NCBI GenBank assembly: GCA_015489255.1
Contig: WGAD01000075.1
Coordinates: 1-10,802 of the forward strand
DNA from: Anaerolineales bacterium
GTDB lineage: Bacteria > Chloroflexota > Anaerolineae > Anaerolineales > Villigracilaceae
DNA: 10,802 nucleotides
Direction of reading: 5' to 3'
How positions within the stretch are numbered: position 1 is the first letter of the stretch; each line of letters begins with the position of its first letter. Positions 1 through 5,313 of the stretch are shown piece by piece. The position numbers were made by a program, and so were the translations under genes. Below the pieces are notes generated by a model. It was not told the DNA's origin and made no database searches. It saw nothing but the letters and a program-made list of their open reading frames with translations.

Positions 1-72
1 AATCAACGCCTGGCGCAGGCGGCAGACCAGGTGTTTTTTATGGTGGCCGGCCTTCCCTGGCAGGTGAAGTGA
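1..72 (+). CDS. cobU: Adenosylcobinamide kinase / guanylyltransferase CobU, C-terminal end only (5' truncated by window)
   Basis: The window opens in frame 1 with 23 codons and a TGA at 70-72. The peptide begins NQRLAQAADQV and ends VAGLPWQVK. This matches the C-terminal signature I remember for CobU/CobP, where an NQ-x-LAAAAD-x-V segment is followed by a V(A/S)G(I/L)-x(3)-K tail (in the E. coli protein NQQLAAAADEV...IK). CobU is the cytosolic enzyme that phosphorylates adenosylcobinamide and transfers GMP to it, in nucleotide-loop assembly of coenzyme B12. The kinase P-loop and guanylylated His lie upstream, outside the window, so the call rests on the tail alone. The next gene starts 34 nt downstream with its own promoter. 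Confidence 0.78.
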   Translation, partial: NQRLAQAADQVFFMVAGLPWQVK

Positions 73-91
73 AAGCCAGCGCCCGATTTTG

Positions 92-100
92 TGCTACCAT
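92..100 (+). promoter_or_regulatory. Extended -10 promoter, probably giving a leaderless mRNA
   Basis: TG (92-93), one base, then TACCAT (95-100) forms an extended -10. The surrounding GATTTTGTGCTACCAT closely matches GATTTGTGCTACAAT before the aminopeptidase gene. No -35 is evident. A start site 6-8 nt after the hexamer falls at about 107, the A of the ATG, and no Shine-Dalgarno sequence precedes that ATG. Both facts point to a leaderless transcript, which is an inference. Confidence 0.55.
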
Positions 101-106
101 AATCGT

Positions 107-1363
107 ATGCGCCGACTCTTGTTCCTTCTTCTGGGGCTGCTGACCGCCTGTCGTTCGGCGCCGCCTTTTCCGGTGGCGCCAACGCCAACGCCGCCTGCTG
201 CCTCCGTCGTGCGACCAGAGGAGAATCCGGAATGGGCGCTCTGGACGCAGGGAACGCAGTTGCGCGGCGTGAATGTGTATCAGCGGCGTGTGTATCCGGC
301 GTTGGATGGGAAAGAATTTCTCGGCCCGGGGCCGTTGGGGCCGCCGTACACGCAAGAAGATTTTGACGCCATGGCGGCTGCCGGGGTGAATTATGTCAAT
401 TTGTCGGTCCCTGGGGTGTACACCGTCCGCCCCCCGTATCAGCTGGATGAGGAGGCACTTTCTCAGCTGGATGCCCTGGTGGATATGGCCTCGCGGGCCA
501 ATCTGTTCGTCGTCATCGCCGTGCGCAGCGGCCCGGGGCGCAGCGAATTTTCCATTTTGCGCGAAGGGGTGGGCGACTGGTTCCCCCCAGAATACCTGGT
601 GGAAACCCTCTGGGAAGACCAGAACGCGCGAGACGCCTGGGCGGAGATGTGGGCTTTCATGGCGCGGCATTATGCGGCGCAGGAAGCGGTCATTGGCTAC
701 GACCTGATGGTAGAACCCAACCCGGAGGATATCGTTGGGGTCTGGCAGCCGGAAGAATTTCTGGCTGCTTACGGCGGCAGCGGGTACGACTGGAACGCCT
801 GGTATCCCGACCTGGTGGCGTCCATTCGGGCGGAAGACCCGCAAACCCCCATCCTGGTGGGCGGCATGGGGTATAGTTCGCTCATCTGGCTGCCTTATTT
901 GCAGCCGGTGGACGACCCTTATGTGGTGTACACGGTGCACCAGTATGCGCCTTTTGCCTACACCCACCAGGAGGCCGGCACCTTGCCGTACCCGGGCGCC
1001 CTCGATCTGGATGAAGACGGCACGCCAGAAACGTTTGATGCGACCTGGCTGCGCCGTTCCCTGGAGATGTTGGCGGACTATCCGGCTCCTGTGGCGGTGA
1101 ATGAATGCGGAGTGGTGCGCTGGGCGCCCGGCGCAGCGGATTTCATGGATGATCAATTGGGTTTCCTCGAATCTTTGGGGGTGAATTATGCCGTCTGGAT
1201 GTGGTACCCAGATTGGCCGCCGCTGGCGGAGGGCGATCACGATTTCAACTTTCGCCTGGGCGCTGCGCCGGAACAACGCATTCCAACGCCCAACGCTCTG
1301 TGGCAGGTGTACCAGCGCCATTGGGCGGCCAACCGCCGGCGTCCTTTTGAAACGGGCGAATAG
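107..1363 (+). CDS. Lipoprotein with GH5-like glycoside hydrolase (cellulase-type TIM barrel) domain
   Basis: The 418-residue protein is probably exported and lipid-anchored. It has a short positive N-terminus (MRR), a Leu-rich core and a lipobox LTAC with Cys at residue 15. A Pro/Thr/Ala linker follows to about residue 40. The rest reads as a GH5-like (beta/alpha)8 barrel: LRGVN near 52-56, a V-E-P motif with candidate acid/base Glu203, VHQY with His278 and Tyr280, the segment NECG with candidate nucleophile Glu333, and an aromatic YAVWMWYPDW near 361-370. GH5 enzymes cleave beta-1,4 and related glycosidic bonds by a retaining mechanism. The substrate cannot be read from sequence. The residue before the acid/base Glu is Val rather than the usual Asn, so activity is uncertain. 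ATG at 107 is preferred over an upstream in-frame TTG at 89, because it gives a proper signal peptide and fits the -10 spacing. Confidence 0.75.
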   Translation: MRRLLFLLLGLLTACRSAPPFPVAPTPTPPAASVVRPEENPEWALWTQGTQLRGVNVYQRRVYPALDGKEFLGPGPLGPPYTQEDFDAMAAAGVNYVNLSVPGVYTVRPPYQLDEEALSQLDALVDMASRANLFVVIAVRSGPGRSEFSILREGVGDWFPPEYLVETLWEDQNARDAWAEMWAFMARHYAAQEAVIGYDLMVEPNPEDIVGVWQPEEFLAAYGGSGYDWNAWYPDLVASIRAEDPQTPILVGGMGYSSLIWLPYLQPVDDPYVVYTVHQYAPFAYTHQEAGTLPYPGALDLDEDGTPETFDATWLRRSLEMLADYPAPVAVNECGVVRWAPGAADFMDDQLGFLESLGVNYAVWMWYPDWPPLAEGDHDFNFRLGAAPEQRIPTPNALWQVYQRHWAANRRRPFETGE

Positions 1364-1365
1364 TT

Positions 1366-1518
1366 AACCTGAGTTTCGGATAAGAAGGCTTTATCCAAAC
1401 TGTCATTGCGAGCCGCCGTAGGCGGTGTGGCAATCCCCTGGATGGCTGGGCGGGAGATGGCTTCGGGTGCTCTGCACCCTCGCCATGACGCCGCTCATCG
1501 TTATCCGCAATTCAGGTT
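1366..1518. repeat. 153-bp nested inverted-repeat element (MITE/REP-like)
   Basis: The outer arms 1366-1383 and 1501-1518 are inverted repeats matching at 16 of 18 positions, and one mismatch is a G-T pair. Inside, GTCATTGCGAG (1402-1412) pairs with CTCGCCATGAC (1479-1489) at 10 of 11 positions. Each inner half carries its own small hairpin: CCGCC-gta-GGCGG (1413-1425) and GGGTGC-tct-GCACCC (1465-1479). There is no open reading frame worth calling. From memory, GTCATTGCGAG-type cores occur as dispersed palindromes in many unrelated bacterial genomes. The element starts 2 nt after the preceding stop codon and could fold into an RNA structure that ends or protects that transcript. Copy number and target-site duplication cannot be judged from one copy. 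Confidence 0.65.
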
Positions 1519-1530
1519 CGTTACCTTCGT

Positions 1531-1544
1531 GCGCCCGCGGGCGC
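1531..1544. promoter_or_regulatory. Perfect 14-bp palindrome upstream of the bactofilin promoter
   Basis: GCGCCCGCGGGCGC is its own reverse complement and lies about 37 nt upstream of the extended -10. A near-copy (GCGCCCACGGGCGC) sits at 1597-1610, just after the predicted transcription start. The pair may be operator half-sites or a chance product of high GC. Confidence 0.3.
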
Positions 1545-1580
1545 GCTTGCCCGTGCGGCGGCGCAGCGTCCAAGGTTTGG

Positions 1581-1589
1581 TGATAAAAT
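1581..1589 (+). promoter_or_regulatory. Extended -10 promoter of the bactofilin operon
   Basis: TG (1581-1582), one base, then TAAAAT (1584-1589) matches the TGnTAnnAT form seen twice more in this window. No -35 hexamer is visible. Transcription would start near 1596, giving a leader of about 48 nt that begins with the near-palindrome at 1597-1610. A GGAGG ribosome binding site (1632-1636) lies 7 nt before the ATG at 1644. Confidence 0.55.
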
Positions 1590-1596
1590 GACCTTG

Positions 1597-1614
1597 CGCC
1601 CACGGGCGCGTTTT
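1597..1614 (+). promoter_or_regulatory. Possible 5' leader hairpin followed by a short T run
   Basis: GCGCC-CACG-GGCGC (1597-1610) can form a 5-bp GC stem at the extreme 5' end of the predicted operon transcript, followed by G(T)4. It could stabilise the 5' end, act as a weak attenuator, or in DNA form be an operator. The stem is too short to call a terminator. Confidence 0.3.
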
Positions 1615-1643
1615 GTATCCGCAATCGTCGTGGAGGCAGGCTC

Positions 1644-2063
1644 ATGTTCCGAAAGCTAACGTCCGGGGAAGAAGATTTCCCCTCCATTCAGGCAGTAGAA
1701 AACGTCACCTCGGTGCTTGGTCCGGGCATCCTCTGGCAGGGCAACCTCAAGGGACGCGGCGGTGTGCGCATCGACGGCGCCTTCGAAGGGCAGATCGCCG
1801 TGGACGGGCTGGTGGTCATCGGCGAAAATGGTCGCGTTACCTGCGATAACCTGCGTGCTCGCACGGTGGTGGTGGCGGGCGCCATGCGGGGCAACATCAC
1901 CGCGGAAAAACTGGAAATCCGCGCCAGCGGGCGCGTTTGGGGGGACGTGGTGACGACCTCTTTCATCACGGAAGATGGCGCTTTCCTGCGTGGACAGATC
2001 CGCATGGAAGATGAACTCGCCCTAAACTTCGACGAGGACGACGATGCCGATGCGTCAGCGTGA
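1644..2063 (+). CDS. Bactofilin family polymer-forming cytoskeletal protein
   Basis: This 139-residue protein matches the bactofilin (DUF583) layout. A short N-terminal tail carries the motif LGPGILWQGNLKGRGGVRIDG (the conserved G-x(3)-G-N-L-x-G start). A right-handed beta-helix of short Val/Ile-and-Gly repeats then spans about residues 28-122, with phrases such as GAFEGQI, VIGENGRV, MRGNITAEKLEI and ASGRVWGDV. An acidic tail (DEDDDADASA) ends it. Bactofilins self-assemble without nucleotide into filaments or patches, often at the membrane, and scaffold enzymes or shape the cell. The start follows GGAGG by 7 nt. The stop overlaps the next gene by 20 nt, so the two are probably translationally coupled. 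It is the first gene of a four-gene operon. Confidence 0.9.
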   Translation: MFRKLTSGEEDFPSIQAVENVTSVLGPGILWQGNLKGRGGVRIDGAFEGQIAVDGLVVIGENGRVTCDNLRARTVVVAGAMRGNITAEKLEIRASGRVWGDVVTTSFITEDGAFLRGQIRMEDELALNFDEDDDADASA

Positions 2064-3570
2064 TCTCTTTGGCCAAACGCTGCGCCATCCGCCGGCGGAG
2101 CTGGAAAGCCCCGGCGCAATTTGGCTGGCCCGCGCTGCCTTCTGGCGCGAGAATGGCTGGCTGCCTCTGGGCAGGGTGGTGGTGCAACGCCTGGAGGCGC
2201 GCTGGCTGGCGTGGCTGGCAGAACGAGGCGCGCAGCCGGTGTGGGGCGCCAGCCCAGAATTGCTGGCCGAAACCGAGGTGCGCTCATGGCGACACCTGCC
2301 GCGCCTACTCTGGCAGCCAACCGTTTTGCAGAACGAGCGCAGCCGACCCGCGGCCGGCGCTTTGGGCGCGGCAGAAAGCCCGGGGTTGCGGGTAGATGCG
2401 TTGCTGCCGGAGAAGGACGATCCCCTGGCCGTCTGGCTGGCCGTGCCGCCGCTGCCAGACCTCCCATTGCTGACCGCGGAAACCCTGAACGGCAGCGGCT
2501 GGTTCTTCCCCCATGCGTTGGGAACGGAAACCGTGCTCCTTTGTGCCGACTGCGGCTATGCCGCGGAACGCGCAGCGGCGCGCCGGGCCAAGCCGTTGCC
2601 GCCCGAGGAAGCGCCGCGCCCCTTGGAGGCGGTATCCACCCCCGACTGCCACACCATCGCCGACCTGTGCGCTTTCTTGAACATCCCGCCGCAGCGGACG
2701 GCGAAGGCCGTTTTCCTCACCATGCAGCGCGAGGGGCGGGAGCAGCTGGTCTTTGCTGTGGTGCGCGGCGATATGGATTTGAACGCTGAGCGGTTGGCGC
2801 ACTTGTTGGGGGCGGAGGCCATGCGCCCGGCCACTGCGGAGGAGATCCGCGCTGCGGGGGCTGAGCCGGGGTATGCTTCGCCCGTGGGGCTGGAGGGCGT
2901 GCTGGTGGCGGTGGATGATTTGATCCCGCATTCGCCCAACCTGACGGCGGGCGCCAACGCCCCAGATTTGCATTTGCAAAACGTCAATTATGGGCGCGAT
3001 TATCAGGCCGCTCTGGTGGCAGACCTGGCCGCCGTGGGTGCGGGCGATCCCTGCCCGCACTGCCAGGCCCCGCTGCGGGCGCAGAGGGCCTTCCGGCTGG
3101 CACACCTGGCGGGCCCGCGGAAGCTGGCTGCCGCTTACACCGACGCCGCAGGACAGCAGCGTCCGCTCTGGCGGGCGGCTTTGCTGGTTGACCTGGGCCG
3201 GGTGACGGCGGCGCTGGCGGAACATTGGCACGATGAAGATGGTTTACGCTGGCCGCCAGAAACGGCGCCCTACGACTTGCACTTGCTCTGGCTGCCGGGG
3301 AAAAAGATGGACACGCACGCGCCTGCTGAAGCATTGGCCGCCGAATTGGAAGCGGCTGGCTGGCGGGTACTGTTGGACGATCGGGATGAGCGACCGGGGG
3401 TCAAGTTCAAAGACGCCGACTTGATCGGCATCCCCTGGCGGCTGACGGTGGGAGAGCGGGCGCTGGCGCGGAACGAGGTGGAGGTCAAACGGCGCAGTGA
3501 CGGGAAGCGCTGGCAGCTGCCTCGGGAGGAGATCGTTCACTGGTTGCAGGAGGCCGCCCGTGGCCGCTGA
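2044..3570 (+). CDS. Prolyl-tRNA synthetase-like protein with degenerate catalytic core but intact editing and anticodon-binding domains
   Basis: This 508-residue protein reads along its whole length as bacterial ProRS, which is usually about 570 residues. The N-terminus has LFGQTLRHPP and the WLPLGRVV segment. About 60-70 residues then seem missing before RSWRHLP (80-86). The TxE loop (THEE) reads SPEL (70-73). In motif 2 the FRDE segment reads QNER (96-99), so the Arg is replaced by about Asn97. Motif 3 (GCYGIGVSR) reads as a Leu/Ala/Val stretch ending LGR (384-386). The INS/YbaK editing domain (about 196-330) is well kept: TAK with Lys221, RGDMDLN (241-247), GYASPVGL (276-283) and GAN...NVN..RDY (303-320). 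CxxC pairs lie at 167-170 and 337-340. The anticodon-binding domain (409-505) has DDRDERPGVKFKDADLIGIP. I infer it cannot make prolyl-adenylate but may bind or deacylate tRNA(Pro). GAGG at 2034-2037 favours ATG 2044 over ATG 2050. Confidence 0.85.
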   Translation: MPMRQRDLFGQTLRHPPAELESPGAIWLARAAFWRENGWLPLGRVVVQRLEARWLAWLAERGAQPVWGASPELLAETEVRSWRHLPRLLWQPTVLQNERSRPAAGALGAAESPGLRVDALLPEKDDPLAVWLAVPPLPDLPLLTAETLNGSGWFFPHALGTETVLLCADCGYAAERAAARRAKPLPPEEAPRPLEAVSTPDCHTIADLCAFLNIPPQRTAKAVFLTMQREGREQLVFAVVRGDMDLNAERLAHLLGAEAMRPATAEEIRAAGAEPGYASPVGLEGVLVAVDDLIPHSPNLTAGANAPDLHLQNVNYGRDYQAALVADLAAVGAGDPCPHCQAPLRAQRAFRLAHLAGPRKLAAAYTDAAGQQRPLWRAALLVDLGRVTAALAEHWHDEDGLRWPPETAPYDLHLLWLPGKKMDTHAPAEALAAELEAAGWRVLLDDRDERPGVKFKDADLIGIPWRLTVGERALARNEVEVKRRSDGKRWQLPREEIVHWLQEAARGR

Positions 3571-4453
3571 ACAGGTGTTCCGCCCTCCGCGCGGGTGGGG
3601 GCTGCTGGTGCAATCTCTCTGGCTGCTGGGAGCGGCGGTTTTGACGGGCAGCGGCATCGCCCTGGCGCTGAGCGCCGCCGGGCTGGCGGCCATCTACGCC
3701 GGCCTGGCGCTGGCTTTGCTGGGGGCGGGCCTGGTGCTGTGGCGCATTTACCGCCTTTATGCCCTGCTGGAAGCCCGCTATGCCATTGCAGAAGGGTATG
3801 TGCGCCTGCAATGGGGGCTGCGCCAGGAGATCATCCCGCTGACCGATGTGCTCTGGGCGCGCTCATTGCCCTTGCGCCCGCCGCGGCTGGCGACCCCGGG
3901 CGGTTTTACGGGCCGGGTTCAACGCCCGGAAGTGGGGATGGTGGAATTCATGGCCGCTGCCCGCCGCCCGCTGATTGTCCTGGCGACCTCGCGGCGGGTG
4001 TATGCCATTTCGCCGCAGCAGGCCGCCGGGTTTATGGAAGCGCTGCAACGGGCTTTGCAAACGGGGCGCTTACAGGGCGGCGGCGCGCGCTCGGTGCATC
4101 CGGCAGAATGGGTGCGCAGTCCCTTTGGCCAACCGGCGACCCGTTTCCTTTTTCTCTTTACGGCGCTCACCTGGCTGGGGTTGTTTGCCTGGCTGGGCCT
4201 GTTGCTGCCCCGTGCGCCGGCCTTGTCCGCCGGATTCGACGCCGCCGGCCGCGCCCTACCTCCACGCCCTTTGCCACAAATGTTCTGGCTGGCCGCCTTT
4301 GGTTTCGTGCTGGTGCTGGTGGATTGGCTGCTGGGGCTGCTGTTGTACCCGGAGCGTGGGCGCCGGCACTGGGCCTGGTTTTTATGGGGCGGGGCGGCGC
4401 TGACCTCCGCCCTGACGGTGCTGGCTTATGCGTTTCTGTTGGAGGCGGCATGA
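3560..4453 (+). CDS. Membrane protein with bacterial PH domain
   Basis: The 297-residue protein begins with two hydrophobic helices (about 15-37 and 41-62). A soluble region of about residues 72-165 resembles a bacterial pleckstrin-homology domain: YAIAEGYVRLQWGLRQEIIPL, then RPEVGMVEF, and LIVLATSRRVYAISP, followed by an amphipathic helix. Three more membrane helices lie near 195-217, 241-263 and 271-294. Bacterial PH domains of this kind sit in membrane proteins of mostly unknown function. I chose GTG at 3560 because AGGAGG (3548-3553) lies 6 nt before it. Upstream in-frame codons would lie wholly inside the ProRS-like gene. It overlaps that gene by 11 nt and the next by 4 nt (ATGA), so it is translated within the same operon. 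Its biochemical role is not known. Confidence 0.75.
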   Translation: MAAEQVFRPPRGWGLLVQSLWLLGAAVLTGSGIALALSAAGLAAIYAGLALALLGAGLVLWRIYRLYALLEARYAIAEGYVRLQWGLRQEIIPLTDVLWARSLPLRPPRLATPGGFTGRVQRPEVGMVEFMAAARRPLIVLATSRRVYAISPQQAAGFMEALQRALQTGRLQGGGARSVHPAEWVRSPFGQPATRFLFLFTALTWLGLFAWLGLLLPRAPALSAGFDAAGRALPPRPLPQMFWLAAFGFVLVLVDWLLGLLLYPERGRRHWAWFLWGGAALTSALTVLAYAFLLEAA

Positions 4454-5262
4454 CGCTCCCTGTGCAACTGGCGGCGGGGTTCGCTCTAGCGGCGGCGGTA
4501 GCGCTGGCGGCCCGGCGGGCGGGAAGCCTGGCGGATAGCGGCGCCTGGAGCGCAACGCTGGTCGGCGGCCTGATTTTTGGGCTGGGTGGCTGGCGCTGGG
4601 CCGTGCTCTTGCTGGCTTTTTTCTTCACTTCTAGCGGTTTGTCCCATGCGTTTGCGGTTCGCAAGCGTGGGCTGGGAGAGAAATACGCCAAAGGACACCG
4701 GCGGGATGCCGGTCAGGTGCTGGGCAACGGCGGCGTGGCTGCGGTCATGGCGCTGGCCCATCTGCTTTGGCCGCAGGCCGCCTGGCCCTGGGCGGCATTT
4801 GCCGCCTCTTTGGCGGCGGTCAATGCCGATACCTGGGCGACAGAACTCGGCGTGTTCAACCCCTCGCCGCCGCGCCTGTTGACGAACTTGCGACAGCCGG
4901 TGGAAAAAGGCGCTTCGGGCGGGGTTTCGGCGGTGGGGACGCTGGCGGCTTGGGCTGGCGCAGCGCTGATCGCTGGCCTGGCGGCCTGCCTGGACGCCAC
5001 GGCGCTGTCGGCGAGCCGCCTGCTGGCGGCGGTTTCGCTGGCGGGGTTGGGCGGCGCCTTGTTCGATTCTTGGCTGGGAGCGACCCGACAAGCCATGTAT
5101 CGTTGCCCGGTCTGCGGCCAGGAAACGGAACAACACCCCCGTCACCGTTGCGGTGCGCCCACCGTCCAGGTGCGCGGCTGGGGGTGGCTGAACAACGATT
5201 GGGTGAACGCAGCCAGCAGCCTGGCGGCGGCCTTCTTGGGGGCGGCGTTGGCGCTGCTCTGA
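4450..5262 (+). CDS. DUF92 (TMEM19/VTE6-related) integral membrane protein
   Basis: This 270-residue multi-helix protein has the DUF92 signature blocks. They are RDAGQVLGNGG (85-95), NADTWATELGVF (125-136), VEKGASGGVS (151-160) and a FDSWLGAT segment (215-222). Near the end are a CPVCG (229-233), a HRCG (242-245) and an NND (258-260). The Cys/His cluster looks like a small metal site. In plants the DUF92 member VTE6 is a phytyl-phosphate kinase, so a role in isoprenoid-phosphate metabolism is possible, but the bacterial members are largely uncharacterised. The ATG at 4450 overlaps the previous stop as ATGA, with GGAGG at 4441-4445. The frame happens to stay open far upstream through the PH gene, but that upstream part has no DUF92 character. 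It is the last gene of the operon. Confidence 0.85.
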   Translation: MTLPVQLAAGFALAAAVALAARRAGSLADSGAWSATLVGGLIFGLGGWRWAVLLLAFFFTSSGLSHAFAVRKRGLGEKYAKGHRRDAGQVLGNGGVAAVMALAHLLWPQAAWPWAAFAASLAAVNADTWATELGVFNPSPPRLLTNLRQPVEKGASGGVSAVGTLAAWAGAALIAGLAACLDATALSASRLLAAVSLAGLGGALFDSWLGATRQAMYRCPVCGQETEQHPRHRCGAPTVQVRGWGWLNNDWVNAASSLAAAFLGAALALL

Positions 5263-5272
5263 CCGCGATTTG

Positions 5273-5281
5273 TGCTACAAT
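5273..5281 (+). promoter_or_regulatory. Extended -10 promoter of the aminopeptidase gene
   Basis: TG (5273-5274), one base, then TACAAT (5276-5281), in the context GATTTGTGCTACAAT. It lies in the 51-nt gap after DUF92 and is nearly identical to the element at 85-100. The predicted start near 5288 leaves a leader of about 26 nt containing AGGAG (5303-5307), 6 nt before the GTG. Confidence 0.65.
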
Positions 5282-5313
5282 TGAAAAAACATTCTCATCT
5301 ACAGGAGCTTTGC

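Noticed and set aside
38..1321. 427-codon open frame on the minus strand across the glycosidase gene
   Set aside because: It mirrors the codon structure of the real gene in GC-rich DNA. Its translation is rich in Arg/His/Pro with no recognisable domain, and the plus-strand protein has clear motifs and a signal peptide.
1402..1489. Rho-independent terminator or tRNA gene in the palindromic element
   Set aside because: There is no T run after the hairpins, and the cloverleaf-like fold lacks tRNA hallmarks such as the TTCRA-type T-loop and a CCA-compatible acceptor stem.
3595..4449. Long in-frame upstream extension of the DUF92 gene
   Set aside because: It runs through the PH-domain gene in another frame and is Gly/Ala/Arg-rich without membrane helices. 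The ATG at 4450 has a ribosome binding site and starts exactly where DUF92 similarity begins.
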